Positions 16,445 to 26,391 are shown, counted from the stretch's first letter. The stretch: 64,000 bases of DNA from an uncultured Phascolarctobacterium sp. (GCA_949299135.1 CASFZG010000007.1:25276-89275), one strand, 5' to 3'. Program-made: numbers and translations. The notes: a model not told the origin generated them from the sequence alone.

Positions 16445-17374
16445 CTATGATTTTTTGCGGTCCATGAGGACTGCAAGCAGAATAACAATACCTTTGACAA
16501 CTTGCTGGTAGAAACTGGATACGTTAAGAATGTTCAGGCCGTTGTTCAGCGTACCGATAATCAGTACGCCGATGAGCGTGCCCAAAATGCGGCCTTTACC
16601 GCCGGAAAGGCTGGTGCCGCCGAGAACTACCGCCGCAATGGCGTCAAGCTCGTAGCCGGTGCCTGCGGTAGGCTGTGCGGAGTTAAGGCGCGAGGTTAAA
16701 ATGGAGCCTGCCAGCGCGCAGAACAAACCGGTGATGGCGTAGGCAAAAATTTTAATGCGTTCAATTTTAATGCCGGCGATGAAGGATACCTTTTCGTTGC
16801 CGCCGACGGCGTAGGTTTTACGCCCAAGAGGCGTTTTGTTAAGGATGAACCAGCATACTGCAAACGCCAGCAGCATTACAACTGCCGGTACAGGAATACC
16901 AGCAAAATATCCCTGGCCGAACATATGGAACAGCGGGTCGTCGGTAAGGCTGCTGATAGGATTGCCGTCGGTGTAAACCAGCGTTAAACCGCGGAAAATG
17001 GTCATCGTTGCCAGAGTGGCGATGAACGGTGCAACCCTGCCGTAAGAAATTACCACGCCGTTGATGGTGCCAAGAATCAGGCCGATAATGGCGGAAACGA
17101 GGATGCCCAGAATCGGGTCCATGCCGCCTTTAATGAAGCTGGCCATAACCGCGCTGGAAAGCGCCAGCGTGCTGCCGACTGAAAGGTCGATGCCGCCGGT
17201 GAGGATGACGAAGGTCATACCGAAGGAAATCAGCGCGTTAATGGAAACCTGGCGCAGCAGGTTTTTTAAGTTGGACGGGTCGATAAAGCTGCTGTTTAAA
17301 GCAGAGATAACGACAAAAAGTACGATTAACCCGATTAACGGGCCCATTTTTCTAACTAAGGCAGAAACGTTCAT
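16445..17374 (-). CDS. rbsC: Ribose ABC transporter permease
   Basis: Inner-membrane channel subunit of the ribose importer. The 309 residues are highly hydrophobic with eight to ten predicted membrane segments. They carry the family signatures GMTFVILTGGIDLSVGS and, near the C-terminus, AIAAVVLGGTSLSGGKGRILGT, which contacts the ATPase. It lies four bases after rbsA and 15 bases before rbsB. Confidence 0.97.
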   Translation of the reverse strand: MNVSALVRKMGPLIGLIVLFVVISALNSSFIDPSNLKNLLRQVSINALISFGMTFVILTGGIDLSVGSTLALSSAVMASFIKGGMDPILGILVSAIIGLILGTINGVVISYGRVAPFIATLATMTIFRGLTLVYTDGNPISSLTDDPLFHMFGQGYFAGIPVPAVVMLLAFAVCWFILNKTPLGRKTYAVGGNEKVSFIAGIKIERIKIFAYAITGLFCALAGSILTSRLNSAQPTAGTGYELDAIAAVVLGGTSLSGGKGRILGTLIGVLIIGTLNNGLNILNVSSFYQQVVKGIVILLAVLMDRKKS

Positions 17375-17377
17375 CTG

Positions 17378-18859
17378 TTATATTCCTCCTGTTGCAAGGG
17401 TGATGATATTTTCCTGGGTGGCTTCTTCGTGCGGGATTTCCCCGGCGATTTTGCCTTCATGCACAACCAGTACGCGGTCGCTCATGCCGATAACTTCCGG
17501 CAAATCGGAGCTTACCATGATGATGGAAACGCCCTGCGCCGTCAGCTCGTTCATCAAATCGTAAATATCGCGCTTGGCGCCGACGTCGATACCGCGTGTA
17601 GGCTCGTCCATGATGATTATGGACGGGTGCATGCCAATCCATTTGGCGATAACGACCTTCTGCTGGTTGCCGCCGCTGAGCGCGCCCGCAGGCAGCTGGA
17701 TGCTGGCAGTTTTAACGCCGAGCTTGTGCGACAGGTCATTGGAAAAATCATACTCTTTTTTATCGTTGATAACTGCTTTGGTAGCGAAAGTATCGACGCT
17801 GGGCAGGGCAATGTTTTTCAGAATGGAAAAATCCAGAATCAGCCCTTCTGTTTTGCGGTTTTCGGTAATAAAACCGATGCCTGCCTTGATGGCGTCCTCC
17901 GGCTTTTTGATGGTGACTTTTTCGCCGTGCAAGTAAATCTCGCCCTGCTGGCAGCCGTCAATGCCGAACAGCGCGCGCATAATTTCTGTGCGCCCTGCGC
18001 CCATCAGTCCGGCAACGCCCAAAATTTCGCCCTTGCGCAGGTTGAAGGATACATGGTCGAACACGCCCGGCTGGCACATGTTTTTAACTTCCAGCACAAC
18101 CTCGCCCGGCGTTGTTGTGCGCCCGGGGTAGTATTCGGTAATCGCGCGGCCTACCATGTCCTGTACAACGGCTTCCATTGTGGTGCTGCGCGTCGGGCGG
18201 CAGCTGATGGAGTGCCCGTCGCGCATTACGGTGATGGTGTCGCAGTGCGTAAATACTTCCTCCATGCGGTGGGAGATATAAACAATCGCCACGCCCTTGT
18301 CCTTTAAGGCGTGCATAACTTCAAACAGTTTGGCTGTTTCGCGTTCGGTCAGCGCCGCGGTCGGTTCGTCCATAATTACGACCTTGGCATCCAGCATCAG
18401 GTTGCGGATAATTTCCGTCATCTGCTGCTGGCCAACGCTGCATTCGCCCGCTTCTGCGTCCAGCGGCAGCTCAATGCCGATCTGGGCGCATTTTTCTTCG
18501 GCCAGCTTACGCATTTTTTTGGTGTCCAGCATACCGAAGGAGTTGGTAATCTGCTTCATTAAAAACAGGTTTTCCAGAATTGAAAGGTTGGGCCAGATAT
18601 TCAGTTCCTGATGGATAAAGGCGATGCCGTGGTTTTCGGCGTCGCGTGCGTTTTTAAAATGTACTTCCTGCCCATCAACGGTGATTTTGCCGGCATCGGC
18701 TTTGTGTATGCCGGTAAGAATGTTCATCAGCGTTGATTTGCCGGCGCCGTTTTCGCCCATCAGCGCGTGGATTTCACCGGAATGCAGCGTGAAATCAACC
18801 CCGCGCAGGACCTGATTGGTGCCGAAGGCTTTTGAAATACCTTGCATGGCAATTTCCAT
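17378..18859 (-). CDS. rbsA: Ribose ABC transporter ATP-binding protein
   Basis: Double ATPase that powers ribose import. The 493 residues contain two ABC domains. The first has Walker A GENGAGKSTL near residue 34, signature CSVGQQQMTEI and Walker B VVIMDEPTAAL. The second has a degenerate Walker A (GLMGAGRTEI), then LSGGNQQKVVIAKW and IIIMDEPTRGIDVG. This is the normal RbsA/MglA pattern, in which the second site is altered. It is third in the operon. Confidence 0.97.
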   Translation of the reverse strand: MEIAMQGISKAFGTNQVLRGVDFTLHSGEIHALMGENGAGKSTLMNILTGIHKADAGKITVDGQEVHFKNARDAENHGIAFIHQELNIWPNLSILENLFLMKQITNSFGMLDTKKMRKLAEEKCAQIGIELPLDAEAGECSVGQQQMTEIIRNLMLDAKVVIMDEPTAALTERETAKLFEVMHALKDKGVAIVYISHRMEEVFTHCDTITVMRDGHSISCRPTRSTTMEAVVQDMVGRAITEYYPGRTTTPGEVVLEVKNMCQPGVFDHVSFNLRKGEILGVAGLMGAGRTEIMRALFGIDGCQQGEIYLHGEKVTIKKPEDAIKAGIGFITENRKTEGLILDFSILKNIALPSVDTFATKAVINDKKEYDFSNDLSHKLGVKTASIQLPAGALSGGNQQKVVIAKWIGMHPSIIIMDEPTRGIDVGAKRDIYDLMNELTAQGVSIIMVSSDLPEVIGMSDRVLVVHEGKIAGEIPHEEATQENIITLATGGI

Positions 18860-18878
18860 AGCTGACTTGCTCCTTTTA

Positions 18879-19274
18879 TCAGAATATTACGCCGGAATGT
18901 AAAATAACGTTGGCAAACGGCGTAGTTTCGCCGGTGCGGATAACTGCTTTGGCAGTTCTGGTAGCCTGTTTGAAATGCTCATGGTCGGTAACAATCCATT
19001 CCTTGTCGCCGAACAGTCTGTGCATTTCCTGCCAGCAGGCTTCGTTTTTGCTCTGCATTTCGGCAGCAACGTGGATTTTTTCGATTTCCATATATTTAAC
19101 CAGTTCTTCCACAACTTCCAAAAAGCGGGGAGTGCCCAGTTTTAAAGCAAGGTCAATCTTTTTTACGCCAGCGGGCACCGGCAGGCCGCAGTCGCCGATA
19201 ACAATGGTATCGGTATGGCCCATATCAGCCAGTACTTTGGCAATTTCGCTGTTTAAAATTCCTATTTTCTGCAT
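18879..19274 (-). CDS. rbsD: D-ribose pyranase
   Basis: Interconverts the pyranose and furanose forms of ribose so that RbsK can use it. The 131 residues match the family: LNSEIAKVLADMGHTDTIV with the active-site His, CGLPVPAGVKKIDLAL, and the C-terminal RTGETTPFANVILHSGV. The gene starts 13 bases inside the end of rbsK, so the two are translationally coupled. Confidence 0.96.
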   Translation of the reverse strand: MQKIGILNSEIAKVLADMGHTDTIVIGDCGLPVPAGVKKIDLALKLGTPRFLEVVEELVKYMEIEKIHVAAEMQSKNEACWQEMHRLFGDKEWIVTDHEHFKQATRTAKAVIRTGETTPFANVILHSGVIF

Positions 19275-20164
19275 TCGGACAACATCCCTTCCACTTCATC
19301 TAAATAAGGCATTCCGCCCTGTGCGCCAATTTTTTGTACGGATAAGGCGGCTGCCGCATTGGCAAAAGTAATGCTTTCGGACATGGTTTTGCCGCAAGCG
19401 CGTGCAACGGCGAAAGCACTGTTGAAAGTGTCGCCTGCGCCGGTGGTGTCAACTGCTTCAACCTTAAAGGCAGGCACGGTGTTGATAACGCCGTTTTCCG
19501 CGTAAGCGACGCCCTTGCTGCCAAGGGTCATCAGCAGGCGGCCTTCGTTTTCCAGCAAAATCTGTTCGGTGGTTTTGCCGGGGAACAGTGCCTGTGCTTC
19601 GTGTTCGTTGGGCGTTACAAAAGCTGCGTCCTGTGCCCAGTCTCTTGCGCCTTCCAGCACCGGTGCCGGGTTCAGCAGGGCTTTAACGCCTGCTTCCCTG
19701 CATTTTTTCAGCGCATACGCGATTGTTTCAGCCGGTATTTCATGCTGCAGCATAACCATATCGCATTTGGCAATCTGCGGCCACGCTTCGTCGATAAGCG
19801 CCGGCGTTACCAGATCGTTGGCGCCTTTGATGACGATAATGCTGTTATCGCCTTCGGCCAGTGTAATATGCGCCGTGCCGGTGGTTACGCCTTCAACGGT
19901 TTTAACGTAATCACTGTTGACGCCGTTGGCTTCAAAATTTTTCAGTACGGAACGGCCGTAATCGTCGTCGCCGACGCAGCCTACCATATATACTTTTGCG
20001 CCCAAGCGTGCAGCGGCTACGGCCTGATTGGCGCCCTTGCCGCCCTGCGCGATAATCAGGCGGCTGCCTAAAATGGTTTCGCCTGCCAGCGGGCGTTTCG
20101 GCGCTTCGACAACAACGTCGATATTGCAGCTGCCGATAACGGCAATGCTAATCTGGTTCATCAT
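19262..20164 (-). CDS. rbsK: Ribokinase
   Basis: Phosphorylates ribose to ribose-5-phosphate. PfkB-family features are complete: GSCNIDVVVEAPKRPLAGE at the N-terminus, GGKGANQAVAAARLG, the anion hole and catalytic Asp in DTTGAGDTFNSAFA, and a final hydrophobic helix with FANAAAALSVQKIGAQ. The length of 300 is usual. It is the first gene of the operon. The starts at 20164 and 20161 are both possible; an AAAGGAG site lies upstream. The order rbsK-D-A-C-B equals the classic firmicute operon minus its leading rbsR. Confidence 0.96.
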   Translation of the reverse strand: MMNQISIAVIGSCNIDVVVEAPKRPLAGETILGSRLIIAQGGKGANQAVAAARLGAKVYMVGCVGDDDYGRSVLKNFEANGVNSDYVKTVEGVTTGTAHITLAEGDNSIIVIKGANDLVTPALIDEAWPQIAKCDMVMLQHEIPAETIAYALKKCREAGVKALLNPAPVLEGARDWAQDAAFVTPNEHEAQALFPGKTTEQILLENEGRLLMTLGSKGVAYAENGVINTVPAFKVEAVDTTGAGDTFNSAFAVARACGKTMSESITFANAAAALSVQKIGAQGGMPYLDEVEGMLSECRK

Positions 20165-20277
20165 GCTTCATGCTCCTTTAACCGGTAAAATGTTAAATTT
20201 ACATATAGAAAAATGTACAATATTAATATATTGGCTGTTTTGTTTGAAAATCCTGCCCTGAAGCAGGCCGTTGTGTA

Positions 20278-20328
20278 AATTTTACAACAAAAAACGCACA
20301 GCGCAACAAAAAAATTTTACAACAAAAA
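20278..20328 (-). promoter_or_regulatory. Pair of 16-base direct repeats upstream of the ribose operon
   Basis: AATTTTACAACAAAAA is present at 20278-20293 and 20313-20328, 35 bases apart, about 115-165 bases ahead of rbsK. The first copy overlaps the perfect palindrome TGTAAATTTTACA. A weak minus-strand promoter (TTGCGC, 16 bases, TAAAAT) lies across them. They are candidate operators for an unlinked ribose regulator. Confidence 0.4.
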
Positions 20329-20492
20329 CCCCTGTTTTTGCAAGTAAAACCGTTAACATTACTATAATTTTTTATGTGGCAAAAGCGTGAACAGTATGGA
20401 CAAAAACGGCAATGTTTGTTAGTATAAAAAAGTATGGACAAGTAATGTTTGCAAAGCTGTTTAAAACGGCATAAAAAAGGAGAGAATATAAA

Positions 20493-21044
20493 ATGGCATC
20501 CAAACAGAAAACTACCTGGCAGGACACGGTCAGCGACTGGCTTGTTTCAATTATCGTGGCGGTGGCACTGGCGTTCTGCATCAGGACTTTTATTGTAGAG
20601 CCTTATATGGTTGAAGGTTCTTCCATGTACCCGACGCTGGTAAACCATGAGCGCCTTCTGGTAAACAAGTTTACTTATTTTGTTAACGACCCGCAGAAGG
20701 GCGAAATTATCGTGTTCCGTTACCCCAAGGATGAAAGCCGCGACTTTATCAAGCGCGTTATCGCGACGGCCGGTGACACGGTGGAAATGCGCAACGGCAA
20801 GGTGCTGGTAAACGGTACGGAAATTGAAGAAAACTATGTCTGGAAGGAAGACCCCAAAGGGCCGAACATGTCCGATTACAGAAAATCCGTTGTGCCGGAC
20901 GGGCATATTTTTGTGCTGGGCGACAACAGAAATAACAGCGAGGACAGCCGCTTTGCCGATGTCGGCTTTGTGCCGCTGGATCTGGTAAAGGGCAAGGCCA
21001 GCCTGGCGTTCTGGCCGGTTGACAGATGGCGCATGCTGCCCTGA
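20493..21044 (+). CDS. lepB: Signal peptidase I
   Basis: Cleaves signal peptides of exported proteins at the outer face of the inner membrane. The 183 residues have one N-terminal membrane anchor (LVSIIVAVALAFCIRTFIV), then the catalytic serine in EGSSMYPTL (Ser44) and the catalytic lysine in FIKRVIA (Lys88). The family boxes GDNRNNSEDSRFADVGFV and GKASLAFWP follow. The short, single-anchor form is typical of firmicutes. A GGAGAG site lies before the ATG. rbgA follows 15 bases later, as in many firmicutes. Confidence 0.97.
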   Translation: MASKQKTTWQDTVSDWLVSIIVAVALAFCIRTFIVEPYMVEGSSMYPTLVNHERLLVNKFTYFVNDPQKGEIIVFRYPKDESRDFIKRVIATAGDTVEMRNGKVLVNGTEIEENYVWKEDPKGPNMSDYRKSVVPDGHIFVLGDNRNNSEDSRFADVGFVPLDLVKGKASLAFWPVDRWRMLP

Positions 21045-21059
21045 TGGAAGGTGTAGTCA

Positions 21060-21917
21060 ATGGATTTTAAAATACAGTGGTTTCCGGGTCACATGACCAA
21101 AGCCAAGCGCATGATGGAGCAGCAGATTAAGCTGGTTGACGTTGTGGTGGAAATGCTGGACGCGCGTGTGCCGCGCAGCAGCACCAACCCGATGCTGATT
21201 CAGCTGCTGGGGCAGAAGCCGAAAATTATTGCGCTGAACAAGGTTGACATGGCCGACCCAGCCAAAACGGAAGCGTGGAAAACTACCTTTAAAAATAACG
21301 GTTTGCCTGTTTGTACTGTGGACTGCAACACCGGCAAAGGCGTTAAGCAGCTTGTAAGCGAAGTGCAGAAGGCTGCGCAGCCGGTGCTGGATAAATGGCT
21401 GAAACGCGGCGTTAAAAACCGCTCTATCCGCGTGATGATTGTCGGCATACCGAATGTCGGCAAATCGACACTGATTAACCGCCTTGTAGGCAAAAACAAG
21501 GTTATGGCTGCCGATAAGCCGGGCGTTACGCGCGGGCAGCAGTGGGTTACCATCGCCAAAGGGCTGGAGCTTTTAGACACGCCGGGTGTGCTGTGGCCGA
21601 AGTTTGACGACCCGCAGATTGGCTTAAACCTTGCGCTTACCGGCGCGATTAAGGAAGAAGTTTATGACCGCGAGCAGGCAACGGAGCTTTTGACGGAAAA
21701 ATTGATTGTGGATTACCCGGAATTGTTAAAGGAAAAATACGCGATTGATTTTGAACCGGGCGCTGCCGTGCGCGAGGTTTTTGAAAAAATTGCCGTCAGC
21801 CGCGGCTGCTTAAAGGGCGGCGGGCAGCTGGATATCGACAAGGTAATTCAGCTGGTGCTGCGCGATTTCCGCAGCGGCAAGATTGGCAGAGTAACTTTAG
21901 ATGAACCCGATAAATAA
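21060..21917 (+). CDS. rbgA: Ribosome biogenesis GTPase YlqF/RbgA
   Basis: Helps late assembly of the 50S subunit. The motif order is circularly permuted, as in this family: G4 LNKVDMAD near residues 59-66 comes before G1 GIPNVGKST (about 128) and G3 LDTPGVLWPK (about 176). The N-terminus IQWFPGHMTKAKRMM is the usual start. The length is 285. It lies between lepB and rnhB, the common firmicute arrangement, and ends in a terminator. Confidence 0.97.
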   Translation: MDFKIQWFPGHMTKAKRMMEQQIKLVDVVVEMLDARVPRSSTNPMLIQLLGQKPKIIALNKVDMADPAKTEAWKTTFKNNGLPVCTVDCNTGKGVKQLVSEVQKAAQPVLDKWLKRGVKNRSIRVMIVGIPNVGKSTLINRLVGKNKVMAADKPGVTRGQQWVTIAKGLELLDTPGVLWPKFDDPQIGLNLALTGAIKEEVYDREQATELLTEKLIVDYPELLKEKYAIDFEPGAAVREVFEKIAVSRGCLKGGGQLDIDKVIQLVLRDFRSGKIGRVTLDEPDK

Positions 21918-21920
21918 TAA

Positions 21921-21943
21921 AAGCCGCTTTAAGCGGCTTTTTG
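21921..21943 (+). terminator. Terminator after rbgA
   Basis: AAGCCGCTT and AAGCGGCTT form a compact hairpin followed by TTTTTG, directly after the rbgA stop codon. Confidence 0.85.
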
Positions 21944-21960
21944 TTTGAGGAGCTGTTGAC

Positions 21961-22776
21961 GTGAAAATTGCAGAAATTAAAGAAGCACTTAATAATAACC
22001 CGAGTGACAAGCTTTTGGCAGAGCTGGCGCAAGATGAGCGCAGCGGCGTGCAGAAGCTGTTGGCGGCGTATTACAAAAAGCAGCAGGCGGAAGCGGCGGA
22101 GCGTGAGCGTTTTGCAAAAATGCTGCTGTACGAAAAGCAGTGCTATGAAAGCGGCGCGCAGTATGTTGCCGGTGTGGATGAAGCAGGGCGCGGGCCGCTC
22201 GCAGGGCCGATGGTTATCGGTGCGGTTATTTTGCCGCCGGACGTGTTTATCAAAGGCCTGAACGATTCCAAAAAGCTGACAGCCGCCAAACGCGGGCAGC
22301 TTTACGATGAAATTCTGGCAAAGGCGCTGGCAGTATCGGTAAATATCGTCAGTGTGTACAACATCGACCGCCTGAATATTTACCGTGCCACGCAGGAGGG
22401 CATGGCACAGGTGCTGGAAAATTTAAAAATCCGTCCGCAGGCGGCGTTTATTGATGCGATGCCGGTGCAGGCAGAGGGCATAAAAACGTATTCCGTCATT
22501 CACGGCGACGCATTGAGCGCTTCGATTGCGGCGGCTTCCGTTATTGCCAAGGTAACGCGTGACCGTATGATGGACAAGCTGGCGCAGCAATACCCGCAGT
22601 ACGGCTGGGAGCACAACAAAGGCTACGGCAGCGGCGCACACATGCAGGCAATTTTGGAACATGGCGCAACCTGCTGGCACCGCCGCAGCTACGAGCCTGT
22701 TAAAAGCATGAATCTGCCGGAAGCGGAACATGTGCCCAATAAATTAATCCGCCTGCCGGAAGAAGCCAATGGCTGA
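21961..22776 (+). CDS. rnhB: Ribonuclease HII
   Basis: Removes ribonucleotides from RNA-DNA hybrids. The gene starts with GTG at 21961, preceded by GAGGAG. The 271 residues have a short helical N-terminal extension, then AGVDEAGRGPLAGPMVIGAVIL with the first two active-site acids. GLNDSKKLTAAKR, the Asp-bearing stretch AAFIDAMPV and SVIAKVTRDRMM come later. It overlaps the following yraN gene by eight bases. Confidence 0.97.
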   Translation: MKIAEIKEALNNNPSDKLLAELAQDERSGVQKLLAAYYKKQQAEAAERERFAKMLLYEKQCYESGAQYVAGVDEAGRGPLAGPMVIGAVILPPDVFIKGLNDSKKLTAAKRGQLYDEILAKALAVSVNIVSVYNIDRLNIYRATQEGMAQVLENLKIRPQAAFIDAMPVQAEGIKTYSVIHGDALSASIAAASVIAKVTRDRMMDKLAQQYPQYGWEHNKGYGSGAHMQAILEHGATCWHRRSYEPVKSMNLPEAEHVPNKLIRLPEEANG

Positions 22777-23122
22777 TAAGCGCGGCGATTTTGGACGGCG
22801 CGGTGAGGACGCAGCCTGCGCGTATTTAGAACGGCACGGTTACAAAGTGATTGACCGCAATTACCGCTGCCGCTGGGGCGAAATTGACGTTATCGCCGTT
22901 AAGGGCGGCACGTTGGCATTTGTGGAGGTTAAAACGCGGCACAACCTGCGTTTCGGCACGCCGGGCATGGCGGTTACTTATGCCAAGCAGCAGAAGATAC
23001 GCACCACGGCGCTGCACTACCTGCAGCAGCACGGGGGCTACAACAACATAAGCTTTGATGTAATAGAAATTTTAGCAGATGACGGCAAGGCAAAACTGCG
23101 CCATCTGCCAAATTGTTTTTAG
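22769..23122 (+). CDS. YraN family (UPF0102) endonuclease-like protein
   Basis: A small protein with a restriction-endonuclease-like fold; its cellular role is not settled. The 117 residues show RRGEDAACAYLERHGYKVIDRNYRCRWGEIDVI with the conserved GEID, then FVEVKTRHNLRFG and a basic C-terminal helix. It overlaps the end of rnhB and lies ten bases before comM, the usual rnhB-yraN-comM order in firmicutes. Confidence 0.93.
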   Translation: MADKRGDFGRRGEDAACAYLERHGYKVIDRNYRCRWGEIDVIAVKGGTLAFVEVKTRHNLRFGTPGMAVTYAKQQKIRTTALHYLQQHGGYNNISFDVIEILADDGKAKLRHLPNCF

Positions 23123-23131
23123 GGGGTTTTT

Positions 23132-24658
23132 ATGTACGCGAAAACGTATGGCGAAACTGTTTGTGGTATTAACGGCGAAGAAATTACTGTTGAGGTGGAT
23201 ATTTCCAACGGATTGCCAGGCTTTGACATAGTCGGGCTGCCGGATACGGCGGTAAAGGAATCGCGTGAGCGTGTAAAGGCGGCGCTGAAAAATTCGGGGC
23301 TAATCTTTCCGATGACGCGCATTACGGTAAACCTTGCACCTGCCGATTTGCGCAAGGACGGCAGCAGCCTTGATTTGCCGATTGCCGTGGGTATTTTAAC
23401 GGCGGCGGGCAGCCTGATGCAGGAGGAAACAAGCGGCAAAATTTTTGTGGGCGAGCTGGCTCTTGACGGCAGCATCCGCCAGGTAACGGGCGTTTTGCCG
23501 ATGATTTTATACGCCAAAGAACACGGCTGGCGCGAGATTTACATTCCGCAGGGCAATGCCAGTGAGGGTGAACTGGTAGATGGCATTGACGTTTACACGC
23601 CGCAAAATCTTGGTGAGATGGTTAGCCATTTGAAGGGGCAGGAGCGTTTGCCGAAGCTGCCCAAAACGCAGTTGAACGCAGACTGTGTTAACGCTTACGA
23701 TGTTGACTTTGCCGAAGTGCGCGGCCAGCAGGTGGTTAAGCGTGCGCTGGAAATTGCGGCGGCAGGCGGGCACAACGTGTTAATGGTAGGCGCGCCCGGC
23801 AGCGGCAAAACAATGCTGGCACGCCGTTTGCCTACTATTTTGCCTCCGATGACGGAGGATGAAATTCTGGAAGTTACCAAAATTTACAGCATCGCCGGTT
23901 TGCTGAACGGCAAAAAGCAAATCGTGCTGGAGCGTCCGTTCCGCAGCCCGCACCATACCGTATCTGCCAGCGCGCTGATTGGCGGCGGCAGCATACCGCG
24001 CCCCGGCGAAGTAACACTGGCGCACAACGGCGTACTGTTTTTGGACGAGCTGCCGGAGTTTTCGCGCGCTACGCTGGAAGTTCTGCGCCAGCCGTTAGAG
24101 GACGGCGTGGTGACAATCAGCCGCGTGCAGGCAAGCATGTCTTTTCCAGCGAATATAATCCTCATAAGCGCACAGAACCCGTGCCCCTGCGGTTGGAACG
24201 GCACACGTGATAAAGTGCATGAGTGCAGCTGCAAGCCGCATGAGATAGAACGCTACAACCGTAAAATTTCCGGCCCGCTGCTGGACCGTATCGACATTCA
24301 GGTCAGCGTGCCGCGTCTGGAATATGACGATTTAAAAGATAAAGCCGCCGGTGAAAGTTCGGCGCAAATCCGCAGCCGCGTGGTGAAGGCACGCGATATC
24401 CAGCGTAAGCGGTTTGAAGGCAGCGGCGTACACTGCAACGCGCAGATGAACAAAAAGCAGCTTAACGAATTCTGCAAAATGCAGCCGCAGGCCGAAGCCA
24501 TGCTTGGCAAATACTTTACCGCGCTTGGGCTCAGCGCCCGCACGCATGACCGCATTGTTAAAGTGGCGCGCACCATTGCCGACCTTGAAGGCAGCGCAGC
24601 TATAAAAGCGGCGCATATTGCCGAAGCCATACAACTGCGTACGAGTGTACAAAGATAA
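23132..24658 (+). CDS. comM: YifB/ComM-family Mg-chelatase-like AAA+ protein
   Basis: In naturally competent bacteria ComM is a helicase that aids branch migration during DNA uptake recombination. The 508 residues have the N-terminal ChlI-like domain (GLPGFDIVGLPDTAVKESRERV), then Walker A GAPGSGKTMLARRLP near residue 221. FLDELPEFSRATLEVLRQPLEDG and a C-terminal Mg-chelatase domain ending in QLRTSVQR follow. A GGGGG ribosome site precedes the ATG. Whether this organism is transformable cannot be told from the window. Confidence 0.95.
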   Translation: MYAKTYGETVCGINGEEITVEVDISNGLPGFDIVGLPDTAVKESRERVKAALKNSGLIFPMTRITVNLAPADLRKDGSSLDLPIAVGILTAAGSLMQEETSGKIFVGELALDGSIRQVTGVLPMILYAKEHGWREIYIPQGNASEGELVDGIDVYTPQNLGEMVSHLKGQERLPKLPKTQLNADCVNAYDVDFAEVRGQQVVKRALEIAAAGGHNVLMVGAPGSGKTMLARRLPTILPPMTEDEILEVTKIYSIAGLLNGKKQIVLERPFRSPHHTVSASALIGGGSIPRPGEVTLAHNGVLFLDELPEFSRATLEVLRQPLEDGVVTISRVQASMSFPANIILISAQNPCPCGWNGTRDKVHECSCKPHEIERYNRKISGPLLDRIDIQVSVPRLEYDDLKDKAAGESSAQIRSRVVKARDIQRKRFEGSGVHCNAQMNKKQLNEFCKMQPQAEAMLGKYFTALGLSARTHDRIVKVARTIADLEGSAAIKAAHIAEAIQLRTSVQR

Positions 24659-24752
24659 TTAATATTTTTGGAAAATTGAACACTTACCACTCATTTTATG
24701 GTAAAATATAACATATTTATAATTTTAAGGTCCCTTAAGAGGAGGAACAAAA

Positions 24753-25022
24753 ATGCGCATAGTTGTAACAATTGTAGGTAAAGACAGAGTAGGTATTATT
24801 GCACGTGCCAGCAATGTACTGGCAGAGCATAACATTAATATCCTTAATATTAACCAGAATATTATGGATGGCTTTTTTAACATGGTACTTATTGCCAATA
24901 TGGAAAAAGCCGATTTGCAGCTTGATAAATTAAAAGATGTGTTTACTGCGCTTGGCAATGAAATAGGCGTGGAAATCCGCGTGCAGAGCGAAGAAATTTT
25001 TACGGCTATGCACCGTATTTAG
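24753..25022 (+). CDS. ACT domain protein (UPF0237)
   Basis: A stand-alone 89-residue ACT domain, likely binding an amino acid or similar small ligand. The start [20 protein letters not shown] is typical, followed by [20 protein letters not shown]. It has an AGAGGAGG ribosome site and lies ten bases ahead of the PFL-family gene. This ACT-PFL pair is widely conserved in firmicutes, which suggests a joint, still unknown role. Confidence 0.93.
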   Translation: MRIVVTIVGKDRVGIIARASNVLAEHNINILNINQNIMDGFFNMVLIANMEKADLQLDKLKDVFTALGNEIGVEIRVQSEEIFTAMHRI

Positions 25023-25032
25023 GAGGCCGCCT

Positions 25033-26391
25033 ATGTTTGAAATTAAAGACGTTTTAGAAACCACGCGCATGATTACCGAAAATAATCTTGATGTGCGCAC
25101 CATTACCATGGGCATCAGCCTGCGTGACTGCGCACACCCAGATATTAAGGTAACGGCGCAGAAAATTTACGATAAAATTACCAAAAAGGCAGAGAACCTT
25201 GTTAAAGTTGGGCAGGAACTGGAAACCGAACTCGGCGTGCCAATCATCAACAAGCGCGTATCCGTTACGCCAATCGCCATTGTGGGCGAAAGCTGCGACG
25301 CCGAAAGCTATGTACCGTTGGCGAAAGCGTTGGACGAAGCTGGACGCACTATCGGCGTTGACTTTGTCGGCGGCTTTTCCGCGCTGGTGGATAAAGGCTA
25401 TACCAACGGCGACCGCAAGCTGATTGCATCCATTCCGGAAGCATTGGCAGAAACGCAGATTGTTTGCTCGTCCGTCAGCGTAGGTTCTACAAAATGCGGC
25501 ATCAACATGGATGCCGTTGCCGAAATGGGACGCATCGTCAAACAGACGGCTGACCTTACGGCAGACCGCGATGCTATCGGCTGCGCCAAGCTGGTAATTT
25601 TCTGCAATGCCGTGCAGGATAACCCGTTTATGGCGGGCGCGTTCCACGGTGTAACCGAACCGGAAAGCGTTATTAACGTCGGCGTCAGCGGCCCGGGCGT
25701 AGTTAAACACGCGCTGGAAGCTGTGCGCGGCGAAGATGTAGGCACCGTTGCCGAAACGATTAAAAAGACGGCGTTTAAAATTACCCGCGTCGGCCAGCTG
25801 GTTGCGCAGGAGGCAGCACGCCGCTTAAATACGCAGTTCGGCATTATCGACCTTTCGCTTGCGCCGACGCCTGCCATTGGCGACAGTGTTGCCCACATTC
25901 TTGAAGAAATCGGCCTTGAAAGTACCGGCGGCCCTGGTACAACAGCTGCACTTGCAATGCTTAACGACGCGGTTAAAAAAGGCGGCCTGATGGCGTCCAG
26001 CTACGTCGGCGGTTTAAGCGGTGCGTTCATTCCCGTCAGCGAGGACGCAGGCATGATTGCCGCTGTTGAACGCGGCAGCCTGACGCTGGAAAAACTGGAA
26101 GCCATGACCTGCGTTTGCTCCGTAGGCCTTGATATGATTGCCGTGCCCGGCGATATCACTGCGCAGACCATCTCCGCCATTATCGCGGACGAGGCTGCCA
26201 TCGGCATGATTAACAATAAAACCACGGCTGTGCGCCTTGTGCCCGTGCCCGGCAAAAACGTCGGCGACAGGGTAGAGTTTGGCGGTCTTCTGGGTTATGC
26301 GCCTGTTATCGGCGTAAGCAAATTTAAACCGGACGTATTCATCGCCCGCGGCGGCAGAATACCTGCGCCGGTAAGGAGTCTGACGAACTGA
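25033..26391 (+). CDS. PFL family protein (UPF0210/DUF711)
   Basis: A conserved 452-residue protein of unknown biochemical function, distantly like pyruvate formate-lyase in fold. It starts [14 protein letters not shown], contains [39 protein letters not shown] and [18 protein letters not shown], and ends [13 protein letters not shown], all characteristic of the family. It is paired with the upstream ACT protein. Its TGA overlaps the ATG of nth by one base. Confidence 0.95.
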   Translation: MFEIKDVLETTRMITENNLDVRTITMGISLRDCAHPDIKVTAQKIYDKITKKAENLVKVGQELETELGVPIINKRVSVTPIAIVGESCDAESYVPLAKALDEAGRTIGVDFVGGFSALVDKGYTNGDRKLIASIPEALAETQIVCSSVSVGSTKCGINMDAVAEMGRIVKQTADLTADRDAIGCAKLVIFCNAVQDNPFMAGAFHGVTEPESVINVGVSGPGVVKHALEAVRGEDVGTVAETIKKTAFKITRVGQLVAQEAARRLNTQFGIIDLSLAPTPAIGDSVAHILEEIGLESTGGPGTTAALAMLNDAVKKGGLMASSYVGGLSGAFIPVSEDAGMIAAVERGSLTLEKLEAMTCVCSVGLDMIAVPGDITAQTISAIIADEAAIGMINNKTTAVRLVPVPGKNVGDRVEFGGLLGYAPVIGVSKFKPDVFIARGGRIPAPVRSLTN

